Positions 1 to 9,059 are shown, counted from the stretch's first letter. The stretch is DNA of 64,000 nt from CAWJMD01 sp963845675 (GCA_963845675.1 CAWJSX010000002.1:248001-312000); one strand, 5' to 3'. Program-made: numbers and translations. Notes: a model not told the origin generated them from the sequence alone.

Positions 1-351
1 TGCAGCGCGGCCACGGTGGCCGAGGCGGTCGGCCTGGTGCAGTCGGTCGGGGTGGAGGTGGACCTCGTCGAGGACGTCGCCGGCCTCGTGGTCGCGCGCA
101 CCGTGTCGATGCTGGTCAACGAGGCCGTCGACCTGGTGGCCCGCGGCGAGGCCACGGCCCAGGACGTCGACACCGCCATGCGCCTCGGCACCGGCTACCC
201 GTATGGGCCGCTGGAGTGGGGCGACCTCATCGGGCCGTCGTGCGTGGTCGAGGTGCTCGAGAACCTGCACCGGCAGTACCCGACCGGCCGGTACCGGCCG
301 TCGCCCGCGCTGCGCCGGGCCGCCGAGACCGGGGCCCCGCTGCGTGCCTGA
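1..351 (+). CDS. 3-hydroxyacyl-CoA dehydrogenase, C-terminal part (PaaH/PaaC-like), partial at window edge
   Basis: About 116 residues are open from base 1, so the start lies outside the window. Visible are the helical C-terminal domain of NAD-dependent 3-hydroxyacyl-CoA dehydrogenases: VVARTVSMLVNEAVDL, and the family-typical GTGYPYGPLEWGDLIG segment. These enzymes oxidise 3-hydroxyacyl-CoA to 3-oxoacyl-CoA in the cytosol. The next gene is a PaaI-type thioesterase whose GTG start lies inside this gene's end (344 versus stop 349-351). That translational coupling supports a role in phenylacetate breakdown (3-hydroxyadipyl-CoA dehydrogenase), although a generic beta-oxidation enzyme cannot be excluded without the Rossmann half. 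Confidence 0.8.
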   Translation, partial: CSAATVAEAVGLVQSVGVEVDLVEDVAGLVVARTVSMLVNEAVDLVARGEATAQDVDTAMRLGTGYPYGPLEWGDLIGPSCVVEVLENLHRQYPTGRYRPSPALRRAAETGAPLRA

Positions 352-772
352 GCGTGCACCTGCCACCGAGGTGGAGGACTGGGCGCGCGAGCTGTGGGCC
401 CGCGACGCCGCGAGCCGTGCCTTCGGGATGGAGCTGCTGCATGCCTCCACGGGACGTGCGCGGGTGCGGATGACCGTGCGCGAGGACATGGTGCAGGGCC
501 ACGGCAGCGCGCACGGGGGCGTCCTGTTCGCCCTCGGCGACAGTGTCTTCGCGTTCTGCTGCAACGGTCCCGGCCAGGTCGTGGTCGGGTCGAGCGCTGA
601 CGTGACGTGGGTCAGTCCCGCGCTCGTGGGGGACGTCCTCGTGGCGGACGGCGAGCAGGAGGCGGTCTACGGCCGCAGCGGCGTCACCCGCGTGCGGATC
701 ACCCGCGAGGGCGACGGCGCGCTGGTGGCCCTGTTCCAGGGCCGGTCGCGGCGCCTGCCACCACCGGCCTGA
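344..772 (+). CDS. paaI: PaaI-type hydroxyphenylacetyl-CoA thioesterase (hotdog fold)
   Basis: This is a 142-residue hotdog thioesterase. The segment VQGHGSAHGGVLFALGDSVF carries the HGG and the acidic Asp of the PaaI active-site helix; residue VREDMVQG just before it is also typical of PaaI. Such enzymes hydrolyse stalled CoA intermediates of aerobic phenylacetate catabolism and so protect the CoA pool. The GTG start at 344 was chosen because it overlaps the stop of the preceding dehydrogenase; the longer open frame upstream is only a shadow of that gene. The convergent galE ends two bases beyond its stop. Confidence 0.85.
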   Translation: MPERAPATEVEDWARELWARDAASRAFGMELLHASTGRARVRMTVREDMVQGHGSAHGGVLFALGDSVFAFCCNGPGQVVVGSSADVTWVSPALVGDVLVADGEQEAVYGRSGVTRVRITREGDGALVALFQGRSRRLPPPA

Positions 773-773
773 C

Positions 774-1742
774 TCAGCTGCGGGCCGCCGCCTGGCGTGC
801 CGCCCACGCGCTGGAGACCATGTCGTCGAGCGAGTGCCGCATGGCCCATCCCAGGTCTGCCGCCGCAGCCTCGCCCGACGCGACGATGCGGGCCGGGTCT
901 CCCGGACGGCGAGCCCCCACCTCGGGGTCGAACGCGATGCCGGTCACCCGCGCCATGGCGTCCATGATCTGGCGCACGGACACGCCGTCCCCGCTGCCGA
1001 GGTTGTAGACGGGAGCGAGGACGGTGCCGGCGGCCAGCGCCTCGGCCGCCGCGACGTGGGCGAGCGCGAGGTCCTGCACGTGCAGGTAGTCCCGCACGCA
1101 CGTGCCGTCCGGGGTGTCGTAGTCGCCGCCGTTGATGACCGGCGTCCCGCCGCGGACCAGCACGTCGAGGACCACGGGGAACAGGTTGTGCGGGCTGGTG
1201 TCGTAGAGGTCGTCGTAGCCGGACCCGACCACGTTGAAGTAGCGCAGCGAGGTGTGCCGCAGGTCGGTGACGGTGCCCACGTCACGCAGCAGCCACTCGC
1301 CGATCAGCTTGCTCTCGCCGTAGGGCGACTCGGGATCGGGCGGGGTCTGCTCCGTGACGAGGTCGACGTCCGGGGTGCCGTAGACCGCCGCCGACGACGA
1401 GAACACGATGCGCTCGACCCCGACGGACTGCATGGCCTCGAGCAGGTGCAGCGTGCCGGTGACGTTCTGGGCGTACGTGTGCAGCGGACGCGACACCGAG
1501 ACGCCGGCGTACTTGAAGCCCGCCAGGTGGACCACGCCCTCCACCTCGTGCCGGCGCAGTGTCTCCTCGACCAGGTCGCGGTCCAGCACCGACCCGATGA
1601 CGAGCGGCACGTCGTCCGACACGAACCGCCGGTGCCCGCTGCTGAGGTCGTCCAGCACGACGGAGCCCAGGCCCGCCTCCTCCATCGCGCGGACGACGTG
1701 CGACCCGATGTACCCGGCTCCACCGGTCACCAACCAGCTCAT
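774..1742 (-). CDS. galE: UDP-glucose 4-epimerase
   Basis: This 322-residue extended SDR begins MSWLVTGGAGYIGSH, containing the NAD-binding GxxGxxG. The catalytic pair is seen as SSSAAVYG followed by SPYGESK (YxxxK). Further on, RYFNVVGS and DGTCVRDYLHVQDL are the classic GalE sugar-binding stretches. The enzyme interconverts UDP-glucose and UDP-galactose for exopolysaccharide or Leloir metabolism. The ATG at 1742 was preferred to longer starts because the Rossmann motif begins almost at once. It lies 29 bases downstream of the preceding hydrolase gene on the same strand. Length and motifs are normal for the family. Confidence 0.93.
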   Translation of the reverse strand: MSWLVTGGAGYIGSHVVRAMEEAGLGSVVLDDLSSGHRRFVSDDVPLVIGSVLDRDLVEETLRRHEVEGVVHLAGFKYAGVSVSRPLHTYAQNVTGTLHLLEAMQSVGVERIVFSSSAAVYGTPDVDLVTEQTPPDPESPYGESKLIGEWLLRDVGTVTDLRHTSLRYFNVVGSGYDDLYDTSPHNLFPVVLDVLVRGGTPVINGGDYDTPDGTCVRDYLHVQDLALAHVAAAEALAAGTVLAPVYNLGSGDGVSVRQIMDAMARVTGIAFDPEVGARRPGDPARIVASGEAAAADLGWAMRHSLDDMVSSAWAARQAAARS

Positions 1743-1771
1743 GTGGGCATGCTCCCACGGCGGTCCGCACG

Positions 1772-3385
1772 TCAGTCCTCGACGCGCACGGTCTGCCAGC
1801 GTCGCGTGGTCACCACGGCGTCGCCGCTGCCGGTGAAGTCGCGCATCGCACGGTTCCACGCCGTGACCGAGCCGTGGTCGGAGCGGTCCACCCGCTCCGC
1901 GGTGTCGAGGTAGGCGTCGAGCTCGTGTCCCGAGGGCGTGTCGGCCGTGGTTCCCGACGCGCCGTTCCCGCCGCCGACCATCCGGCGCACCGTCGTCCAG
2001 TGGGTCCGGTCGGGGTTGAGGTCACCGTCGAGCTGCGGCACGGGGTCCCCGTCGTGCTCGATCGACAACGCCTGCACGTCGGAGGGGATGTCGAACCCCG
2101 AGACGGGTGAGCCCACGGTGAGCACCATCTCGACCGCGAACTCGTCACGCACCGCGGGGTCGCAGGCCAGCGCCGCCGCCACCAGACCCCCCTGGGAGTA
2201 CCCGGTCACCATCACCGGCTCGTCGCGGCCGACCCCCGACGCCCGGAGCACCTCCACCGCGGCCTCCGTCGCGTCCGAGTCGAGGCCTCCCATCGTCACG
2301 ACGTTGCTCGTCCCGTCGGCGGGAAGCGGACCCCCGGACAGGTCCCACGTCTGGGTCGGCGGCACGTAGAGCTGCCAGCGGACGCCGTCCTCGTCCTCGA
2401 TCCGGTCGAGGCGGATGGTGCCCGGCGAGTACGCCGGGCCGGGCGAGCCGGGCCGCGGAGGGGCCAGCGTGCGGAGCCGGCCGACCGTGGCCCGCACCCC
2501 CAAGGGGGCGGTGGTCGGTTCCGCAGGTCCGCGGGGGGTGACGCGCACGTCCCCCTGCCGCAGCAGACCCGCCGCCAGCCCGGCCGACGCCAGCAGCGCC
2601 GCCAGCTCGGTCGCGTCGTCCGGGACGAGCTCGACCTCCGCGCCGCCGATCCCGACCGGATGCTCGTCGAGCAGGTCCTCGACCGTCTGCGGCGTCAGGG
2701 CGTCGAGGACCAGCGGGACACCCGACACCAGCTCGCGCAGGACCCAGGGGTGCTGAGCCGCCCACTCCTGCACAGCGAACCAGACGACCTCGGCATCGGC
2801 ACCGAGCGCGTCCCGAGCCTGCTGACGCCCCGTCGCCACGAGCTCCCCCACCTCCTCCCACGTAAGGTCACCCTGCGCGGCCTCGCCCCCGACGGCCATC
2901 GCCGTCTCGACGGCGGCCTGCGTCGAGCGGCCGGCCACCCACGCACCCACCGCCGCGGCGGCGCCGAGCGGGAGGGCGGGACCGATCCCGGCCAGGGCTC
3001 CGACAGCGATCCCGAGCGCGGTCGGCGCCGAGGCTCGCCATGCCGCCGACAGCACCCGCTCGGCATCCACCTCGGCGAGCGCGTAGGCGAGCGCCGCCGC
3101 GTGGGCGCCTGCCCCCAGCGCGGCCAGCCGCGCCCCGCACGGCACGAGCCCGTCGGGGCCGCCGACCGCGGCGACCAGAGTGCCGTGCACGCGGGCGGCG
3201 CCGAAGGGATCGAGCGCGCCGGCCAGCTGCGCACCGGGGGCCAGACCTATCCCGGTCGCGGGCAGCACGAGCGCGGCCACGTCGGCGGCAGCCCGGAGCA
3301 GCGTGGCGCCGGTGGCGTGGATCGACTCCGTGGCGGCCGCGACCCCGGCCGTGCCACCTCGGATCCGCAGCTCGTCGTCACCCAC
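1772..3385 (-). CDS. alpha/beta-hydrolase-fold protein with long helical N-terminal region
   Basis: The 537-residue product has a long Ala/Gly-rich N-terminal half containing hydrophobic helices. The C-terminal half carries a nucleophile elbow MVTGYSQGGLVAA (GxSxG) and later strands VLTVGSPVSGF and SIEHDGDPVP. A substrate is not evident. Similar actinobacterial proteins sit behind small WXG100-like proteins, and here a 122-residue helical protein with a WxS motif lies 63 bases upstream on the same strand. The GTG at 3385 is the first plausible start. The pair may be a surface or secreted effector unit or a lipase-like envelope enzyme; this role is inferred. Confidence 0.7.
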   Translation of the reverse strand: MGDDELRIRGGTAGVAAATESIHATGATLLRAAADVAALVLPATGIGLAPGAQLAGALDPFGAARVHGTLVAAVGGPDGLVPCGARLAALGAGAHAAALAYALAEVDAERVLSAAWRASAPTALGIAVGALAGIGPALPLGAAAAVGAWVAGRSTQAAVETAMAVGGEAAQGDLTWEEVGELVATGRQQARDALGADAEVVWFAVQEWAAQHPWVLRELVSGVPLVLDALTPQTVEDLLDEHPVGIGGAEVELVPDDATELAALLASAGLAAGLLRQGDVRVTPRGPAEPTTAPLGVRATVGRLRTLAPPRPGSPGPAYSPGTIRLDRIEDEDGVRWQLYVPPTQTWDLSGGPLPADGTSNVVTMGGLDSDATEAAVEVLRASGVGRDEPVMVTGYSQGGLVAAALACDPAVRDEFAVEMVLTVGSPVSGFDIPSDVQALSIEHDGDPVPQLDGDLNPDRTHWTTVRRMVGGGNGASGTTADTPSGHELDAYLDTAERVDRSDHGSVTAWNRAMRDFTGSGDAVVTTRRWQTVRVED

Positions 3386-3448
3386 CGGTGCCTCCGCCGC
3401 GAGCGGCTCCGCCCCTGGTGAACGGCATCAGGGCGGCTCGGTCGCCGG

Positions 3449-3817
3449 TCACCGGTCGCGCCCCAGGTAGTCGTCGGGCCCGACGCCGTCGAGGGCGTCC
3501 CGGGCGCGACGTGCCAGGTCGACGAGCTCCTCCGCGCGGTGGTGGGCCGCGCGGGCGTGCCGCACCAGGTCGCCGGCCAGGTCGGCGAACTGGTCGGCGC
3601 AGCGGTCGAGCCGGCCGGCCACCTCGAGGACCTCGCCCTCGAACACGTCGGCAGCCTGCGACCGCCACTCGGTGCGCGAGGCGCGGCGCACCGTCTCGGC
3701 GCGGCGACGCACCTCCGCGCTGATGCGCCACGCGTCCTGGGCGAGTGCCGCGACCTGGGCCGCTCCCGAGCTCGCCGCCGTCCACGCAGCCCCAACGCCC
3801 TCCCCCGCCGTCACCAC
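3449..3817 (-). CDS. WXG100/ESX-like small helical protein
   Basis: The product is about 122 residues and almost entirely helical, with heptad-like Ala/Leu spacing and a central turn TEWRSQAADVFEGEV. That turn resembles the WxG hairpin of WXG100 proteins, but with Ser in place of Gly. Such proteins are typically small helical-hairpin partners exported by type VII secretion, or structural look-alikes. Two adjacent GTG codons (3817 and 3814) follow a purine-rich GGAGGGGGGAGGGG tract, making either the likely start. The downstream gene is the hydrolase at 1772-3385, giving a compact two-gene unit. No ESX ATPase gene is visible nearby. Confidence 0.6.
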   Translation of the reverse strand: MVTAGEGVGAAWTAASSGAAQVAALAQDAWRISAEVRRRAETVRRASRTEWRSQAADVFEGEVLEVAGRLDRCADQFADLAGDLVRHARAAHHRAEELVDLARRARDALDGVGPDDYLGRDR

Positions 3818-3996
3818 CCCTCCCCCCTCCGCCGTGCCGCGGCCTCGGTCCGGCTGCGGCGACGAGGGCGACGCTAGGGACGGGCCGGGACGCGGGTCAC
3901 CGTCCGCGGTCCGCCTGTGGACGGCGGCGGCGGTCCCGCCACCTGTGGACGGCGACGTCCACACCCCCGGCGCCGTCGATGGGACAGGATGGGCGC

Positions 3997-4542
3997 ATGC
4001 AGCCGCACCGTCCGTACCGCGTGACCTTCGTCTGCTCCGGAAACATCTGCCGATCCCCGATCGCCGAGGTGGTGCTCACGCACGCCGTGGCCGAGGCGGG
4101 TCTGGCCGACGAGGTCGCGGTGGACTCGGCCGGCACCGGCGACTGGCACGTGGGCGAGCGGGCGGACGAGCGGGCCGTCCGCGCGCTGCACGAGGCGGGG
4201 CTCGACGGCAGCGGTCACCGGGCGCGTCTCTTCGACCCCGAGCGCTTCGGCGAGACCGACCTCGTCATCGCCCTCGACTCGGGGCACCGGGAGCAGCTGC
4301 GGGCCTGGATCAGGACTCCCGCGGACGCGGGCCGCATCCACCTGCTGAGGTCCTTCGACTCCGGCGCCGGCGAGGACGTCGACGTGGCCGACCCCTACTA
4401 CGGCGACGAGGACGACTTCACCCGCGTCGTCGAACAGATCAAGGGCGCCGTCCCCGGTCTGCTGCAACGGATCCGGTCCGACCTGGCGGCCGACCACATC
4501 GAGGCCGACCACCACCCCACCGAGGGCTCTACAGCCCCTTGA
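3997..4542 (+). CDS. low-molecular-weight protein-tyrosine phosphatase
   Basis: This 181-residue phosphatase has the P-loop VCSGNICRSP, where Cys13 is the nucleophile and Arg19 binds phosphate. The late general-acid segment is VADPYYGDEDDF. The enzyme dephosphorylates phosphotyrosine proteins; in actinobacteria relatives act in signalling or polysaccharide control. The ATG at 3997 follows GGACAGGATGGGCGC. Its 3' end overlaps the 3' end of the convergent pntB by 14 bases, so both transcripts must run through each other's end. The length is slightly above the 150-165 usual for the family because of an acidic, His-rich tail. Confidence 0.9.
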   Translation: MQPHRPYRVTFVCSGNICRSPIAEVVLTHAVAEAGLADEVAVDSAGTGDWHVGERADERAVRALHEAGLDGSGHRARLFDPERFGETDLVIALDSGHREQLRAWIRTPADAGRIHLLRSFDSGAGEDVDVADPYYGDEDDFTRVVEQIKGAVPGLLQRIRSDLAADHIEADHHPTEGSTAP

Positions 4543-5908
4543 CGGCGGCGAGCACCTTCGTCAGCGAGTCCTTCGCGTCCCCGAACAGCAGCGTGGTGTG
4601 AGGTTCGTAGAGCAGCTCGTTCTCGATGCCGGCGAACCCCGGCCGCATCGAGCGCTTGAGGAAGACGACCTGCTGGGCGTCCGACACCTCGAGGATCGGC
4701 ATGCCGTAGATCGGAGAGCCGGGAGAGGTCTTGGCAGCGGGGTTCACCACGTCGTTGGCGCCGACGACGAGAGCCACGTCCGCCGTCCGCAGCCTCGGGT
4801 TGACCTCGTCCATCTCCGCCAGCACCTCGTAGGGGACGTTGGCCTCCGCGAGCAGGACGTTCATGTGCCCGGGCATGCGTCCTGCGACGGGGTGGATGCC
4901 GTAGATCACCTGGGTCCCCCGGGCCTCGAGCGCCTCCGCGAGCTCGGCCATCGTGTGCTGCGCCTGCGCCACGGCGAGGCCGTACCCGGGCACCACGACG
5001 ACCGTCTGCGCGTACCCGAGCAGGATCGCGACGTCCTGGGCCGACGACGACCGCACCGGCCGGTCCGACATCTCCGTCGAGCCCGCGGTCGACCCGCCCT
5101 TCAGCGCCCCGAAGAGGATCCCGTTCACGGACCGGCCCATCGCCGAAGCCATCGCGCGGGTCAGGATCGTCCCGGACGCGCCGACCAGCGTGCCGGCCAC
5201 GAGCAGGAGGACGTTGTCGAGGACGAAGCCCGACGCGGCGACGGTCAGGCCGGTGAACGCGTTCAGCAACGAGATGACGATCGGCACGTCCGCGCCGCCG
5301 ACGGGCAGGACGAGCAGCACGCCCACCACGAGCCCGGCGACCAGCAGCAGGACGGCCCACGCCGCAGCCGCCGTCCCGACCAGGGCCCCCGCGAGCAGGA
5401 TGGCGGCGACCAGGGCGCTGACCATCAGCCAGCGCTGACCGGGCAGGACCACCGGACGGGTCGTCATCACCTCCTGCAGCTTGAGGAACGTGACCACGGA
5501 CCCCGAGAACGAGACCGAGCCGACGAGCACCGTGAAGGCCACGGCGAGAAGGGTTCCCAGGTCGTCGGTCGCCAGCTCACCGAGCTCGAGCAGGGCCACC
5601 AGCGCGGCCGCGCCACCACCGACGCCGTTGAACAGCGCCACCAGCTGCGGCATCTGCGTCATCTGCACCATCCGCGACGCCGGGACGGCGAGCGCCGACC
5701 CCAGGACGATCGCGACGAGGATCGGGACCACGTGGTCCAGGTCGGTGGACAGGAAGACCGTGACGACCGCGACGAGTGCGCCGAACGCACCAAGGAGGTT
5801 GCCTCGGCGTGCGGTCCGCGGGCTGGAGAGCCCCTTGAGGGCGAGGATGAAGCAGACCGCCGCCACGAGGTAGGCGATCGACGTCCACGACGGGCTGAGA
5901 AGGCTCAC
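4529..5908 (-). CDS. pntB: NAD(P) transhydrogenase subunit beta
   Basis: The product has 459 residues. The N-terminal two thirds are multiple hydrophobic helices forming the proton channel (domain II). The C-terminal third is the NADP(H)-binding domain III, with VVVPGYGLAVAQAQH followed by GIHPVAGRMPGHMNVLLAEA, and VGANDVVNPAA near the end. With the two alpha polypeptides encoded upstream it forms the membrane enzyme that uses the proton gradient to reduce NADP+ with NADH. It starts at ATG 5908, overlapping the stop of the small alpha subunit by four bases (ATGA), so the three genes are translationally coupled. Confidence 0.95.
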   Translation of the reverse strand: MSLLSPSWTSIAYLVAAVCFILALKGLSSPRTARRGNLLGAFGALVAVVTVFLSTDLDHVVPILVAIVLGSALAVPASRMVQMTQMPQLVALFNGVGGGAAALVALLELGELATDDLGTLLAVAFTVLVGSVSFSGSVVTFLKLQEVMTTRPVVLPGQRWLMVSALVAAILLAGALVGTAAAAWAVLLLVAGLVVGVLLVLPVGGADVPIVISLLNAFTGLTVAASGFVLDNVLLLVAGTLVGASGTILTRAMASAMGRSVNGILFGALKGGSTAGSTEMSDRPVRSSSAQDVAILLGYAQTVVVVPGYGLAVAQAQHTMAELAEALEARGTQVIYGIHPVAGRMPGHMNVLLAEANVPYEVLAEMDEVNPRLRTADVALVVGANDVVNPAAKTSPGSPIYGMPILEVSDAQQVVFLKRSMRPGFAGIENELLYEPHTTLLFGDAKDSLTKVLAAVKGL

Positions 5909-6231
5909 GGCCGGCCACCGTTCCGGTCCGAGCGGCTCTGGGCCGCCGGCGTCCTCGACCGTCCCTTGAACATCTCCAGCATGCGGTCGGTGACGACGAA
6001 GCCGCCGACGAGGTTGACCGTCGCGAGCACGACCGCGAGCAGGGCGACGACCAGGGTGCCCGTGTCGTCGGCATGGCCGGCGACCAGGATCGAGCCCACC
6101 AGGATGATCCCGTGGATCGCGTTGGCGCCAGACATCAGCGGCGTGTGGAGCGTGCTCGACACCTTCGAGACGACCTCGAAGCCGACGAAGACCGCGAGCA
6201 CGAAGATCGTCAGCAGTGCGATGCCGTCCAT
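5905..6231 (-). CDS. pntAB: NAD(P) transhydrogenase alpha, membrane part (alpha2)
   Basis: This 108-residue membrane protein begins MDGIALLTIFVLAVFVGFEV and carries HTPLMSGANAIHGIILVG, the conserved transmembrane segment of the PntA C-terminus. In many actinobacteria and Rhodospirillum the alpha subunit is split in this way. ATG 6231 shares one base with the stop of the upstream alpha1 gene (TGATG). The final Arg-rich tail is cytosolic. Within the complex it contributes helices to the proton-translocating domain. Confidence 0.92.
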   Translation of the reverse strand: MDGIALLTIFVLAVFVGFEVVSKVSSTLHTPLMSGANAIHGIILVGSILVAGHADDTGTLVVALLAVVLATVNLVGGFVVTDRMLEMFKGRSRTPAAQSRSDRNGGRP

Positions 6232-7472
6232 CAGGAGCCGGCCTCCTCGGTGACTCTGGTGGTGGTCGGGGGACCGGGCGAGGCGCTGGGCTCTGCGGCC
6301 GGCTCGGCAGCCGGCGCCAGGCCGAGGAGATCGGCGGTCGGCGCGTGCAGGATGCCCCCGTCGTGCGTCAGGCACGTCCCGGCCACGACCTCGTCGCCGA
6401 AGTCGGGCACCACCTGGCCCTCGGACGTCATGAGCAGCAGGAAGTTCACGACGTTCTTGGCGTAGAGCCGTGAGGCGTCGACGGGCATCGTCGAGGCGGC
6501 GTCCTTCATGCCCACGACGGTGACCACTCCCGACCCGTCCGGTGCGCCGTCGGCCGCGACGCACGGGACCGGTACGTCCTCGCCGGCCACGGAGCCCTCC
6601 ACGTTGCCGCCCGACTCCGCGGCCAGGTCGACGACCACCGACCCCGGCTTCATCGCGGCCACCATGGCGGCCGTCACGAGCTGCGGCGCCGTGCGGCCAG
6701 GGATCGCGGCTGTCGTGACGAGCACGTCGGCAGCGGCCACGTAGGGGGCGAGCAGCTCCTGCTGCCGGGCGGCTCGGTCGGCCGACAGCTCACGGGCGTA
6801 CCCCCCGGCGCCCTCGACGGACTCGAGGTCCAGGTCGACGAACGTGCCGCCCATCGAGCGCACCTCGTCCGCGGAGGCGGGACGCACGTCGTACGCGCTG
6901 ACCTTCGCCCCCAGCCGCTTCGCCGTCGCGATCGCCTGCAGCCCCGCGACGCCCGCACCGAGCACCAGGACCGAGGCCGGCGGCACGGTGCCCGCCGCCG
7001 TCATGAAGAGAGGGAAGAAGCGCGGCAGGCGGATCGAGGCCTCGATCACGCAGCGGTAACCGGCCACCAGGGCCTGGGAGGTGAGGGCGTCCATCGACTG
7101 CGCGCGCGAGATGCGCGGCACCAGCTCGAGCGCGAACGCCGTGACGCGCGACGCGGCGAGCGCCTCGACGGTCGCGAGCTCGGTCGAGGGCGAGCCCAGG
7201 CCGATCGTGATCGCCCCCTCCCGCAGGCGCTCAGGCAGCCTGGGGTGGAGCGGCCGCACGTGCAGCAGCACGTCGACCGCGCCGGCGTCGACGGCGGCGA
7301 CGACCTCGGCGCCCGCCTCCGCGTACGCGGCGTCGGGGATCGACGCGTGCACACCGGCCCCGGACTGCACCAGCACCTCGAGTCCGGCGCTCACCATCTG
7401 GGCCACCGTCTCGGGCGTGACGGCGACGCGACGCTCTCCGGGCAGGACCTCGGCGGGGACGGCGACCTTCAC
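6231..7472 (-). CDS. pntAA: NAD(P) transhydrogenase alpha1, soluble NAD(H)-binding subunit
   Basis: The 413-residue product is homologous to domain I of transhydrogenase and to alanine dehydrogenase. VAVPAEVLPGERRVAVTPET opens the protein. ALVAGYRCVIEAS and PASVLVLGAGVAGLQAIATA mark the NAD-binding region, and GGTFVDLDLE follows it. GTG 7472 was chosen because the conserved KVAVPAE strand starts immediately after it; an upstream in-frame ATG would add 15 unrelated residues. It heads the three-gene operon with pntAB and pntB. The last about 35 residues (Pro/Ala/Glu-rich) form a flexible tail ahead of the separately encoded membrane subunit. Confidence 0.93.
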   Translation of the reverse strand: MKVAVPAEVLPGERRVAVTPETVAQMVSAGLEVLVQSGAGVHASIPDAAYAEAGAEVVAAVDAGAVDVLLHVRPLHPRLPERLREGAITIGLGSPSTELATVEALAASRVTAFALELVPRISRAQSMDALTSQALVAGYRCVIEASIRLPRFFPLFMTAAGTVPPASVLVLGAGVAGLQAIATAKRLGAKVSAYDVRPASADEVRSMGGTFVDLDLESVEGAGGYARELSADRAARQQELLAPYVAAADVLVTTAAIPGRTAPQLVTAAMVAAMKPGSVVVDLAAESGGNVEGSVAGEDVPVPCVAADGAPDGSGVVTVVGMKDAASTMPVDASRLYAKNVVNFLLLMTSEGQVVPDFGDEVVAGTCLTHDGGILHAPTADLLGLAPAAEPAAEPSASPGPPTTTRVTEEAGS

Positions 7473-7562
7473 GCTCGCCAACCTAGCGGCCGGACCCTGC
7501 CGGACCCTGCCGGACACGGGGGGCGGCGTGCCGGGCGTCCCGCCACCCCCTGACCAGCGGGG

Positions 7563-7838
7563 TCAGACGTCGTGGCGCGCCTGCGGGTCGCCGTCGCGCG
7601 GGACCCCCTCGATCACCTCGACCAGCTCCACCGAGAAGAGAGTCCCCTGCTGGGCGGTCGTCATCACGTCGGTCCGTGGGTGGCCGACCACCTGCACCGT
7701 GCAGCCGACAAGGTGCCCCCAGCGGCGACCGATCTGCCACTGCTCGCCCGTCGCGTCGCGCAGGACGACCGACCCGTGCTCGACCCCCGTCTCGACCCGA
7801 CCCGTCAACGTCGTGGTGCGCAGCCCGTGGTTCTCCAT
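7563..7838 (-). CDS. small conserved hypothetical protein
   Basis: This 91-residue soluble protein is not assigned to a family. It is rich in beta-strand-like stretches (TTLTGRVETGVEHGSVVLRD, WQIGRRWGHLVGCTVQVVGH), suggesting a small beta-barrel such as an OB-like fold. The ATG at 7838 is the only good start, and the frame above it is non-coding in character. It stands alone between the pnt operon and the divergent exporter gene, and a short inverted repeat (CTGACC/GGTCAG) overlaps its stop region near 7551-7567. Function unknown. Confidence 0.55.
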   Translation of the reverse strand: MENHGLRTTTLTGRVETGVEHGSVVLRDATGEQWQIGRRWGHLVGCTVQVVGHPRTDVMTTAQQGTLFSVELVEVIEGVPRDGDPQARHDV

Positions 7839-8024
7839 GGCGGCATTCTCCCCCGCGCAGGGCCCTTGGCGCCCGACCTGCCCACCGATCGGGCACACCG
7901 GCTGGCAGGTCTGGCCGCGCGCCCACTCGGAGCTGCGGATCCGGCAGACCCGCCAGCCGCTGTGCCCGCGGGTGTGCCCGCGCCGGGGTGGGCCCGCCCC
8001 GGACCGGCCCGCTACCGTCCGGCT

Positions 8025-9029
8025 GTGACGCCCTCGCGGTCGCCTGTGCGCGGCCTGCTCATCGCCCTGCTGGCCGCCGCCCTCTTCGGCGTGAACGGCA
8101 CCGTCAGCAAGCTGGCGCTCGAGGGCGGGATCTCGTCCCTGCGGCTGGTCGAGCTGCGTTCGGTCGGGTCGGGTGCCCTGCTCCTGCTCGTCGTGCTGCT
8201 GACGCGCCCCCGCAGCCTGAGGGTCACCCGGGGCGAGCTGGGCTTCCTCGTGATGGCCGGCATCGTCGGGATCGCCCTCGTGCAGTGGTTCTACTTCGTG
8301 GCGATCGCGCGCCTGCCGGTCGGTATCGCGCTGCTCGTCGAGTACCTGGCCCCCGTGATGGTGGTGCTGTGGGTGCGCTTCGTGCGCCGCGAGGCCGTGC
8401 ACAAGCGCATGTGGGCCGCCCTGGCCCTGGCGGTGTGCGGGCTCGCCGTCGTGGCCCAGGTGTGGCGGGGGCTCACGCTCGACGGGATCGGCCTGCTGGC
8501 CGGCCTGGCCGCCGCCGCGGCCCTGGCCACGTACTACCTGACCGGCGAGCGCGGGCTGGTCCGCCGCGACGAGATGAGCCTCGCCGCCTACATCTTCGTG
8601 GCCGCCGGCCTCTTCTGGTCCGCGGTGCAGCCCTGGTGGACGTTCCCGTGGGACGTGCTCGAGCTGCAGGTCGCACTTCCCGGCCCGTTGGAGGGGACCA
8701 GTGCGCCGATGTGGGCGCTGGTCGCCTGGGTCACCGTGCTCGGGACGGTCGTCCCGTACGTGCTGGTCCTGGTGGCGCTGCGGTCACTGGGCTCGGCGCG
8801 CACCGGGCTCGCGGGGATGACCGAGCCGGTGCTCGCCGGGCTGGTGGCCTGGGTCGTGCTGGACGAGCGGCTGACGTGGGTCCAGCTGCTCGGTGGCGTC
8901 GTGGTGCTCAGCGGGATCGTGCTGGCGGAGACGGCGAGGACCCGGCAGGGCCCACCGGACGAGGTGACGGGCGAACAGGTCGAGCAGGTGCCTGCGGCGG
9001 GGATGCTGCCGGAGGGCATGGCGCCGTGA
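8025..9029 (+). CDS. EamA/DMT-family membrane transporter
   Basis: The 334-residue product is an integral membrane protein with about ten hydrophobic helices arranged as two EamA repeats. The first opens with LLAAALFGVNGTVSKLALEG, and the second ends with VVLDERLTWVQLLGGVVVLS, both typical of drug/metabolite transporters. Such carriers export small metabolites or amino acids; the substrate cannot be read. The start GTG 8025 follows ACCGTCCGGCT with no strong ribosome site. The C-terminal 35 residues are a hydrophilic tail. It is monocistronic: the next gene, at 9060, is convergent. Confidence 0.85.
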   Translation: MTPSRSPVRGLLIALLAAALFGVNGTVSKLALEGGISSLRLVELRSVGSGALLLLVVLLTRPRSLRVTRGELGFLVMAGIVGIALVQWFYFVAIARLPVGIALLVEYLAPVMVVLWVRFVRREAVHKRMWAALALAVCGLAVVAQVWRGLTLDGIGLLAGLAAAAALATYYLTGERGLVRRDEMSLAAYIFVAAGLFWSAVQPWWTFPWDVLELQVALPGPLEGTSAPMWALVAWVTVLGTVVPYVLVLVALRSLGSARTGLAGMTEPVLAGLVAWVVLDERLTWVQLLGGVVVLSGIVLAETARTRQGPPDEVTGEQVEQVPAAGMLPEGMAP

Positions 9030-9059
9030 CGCGCCCCCTCGTGGACCGGCGGGACGAGG

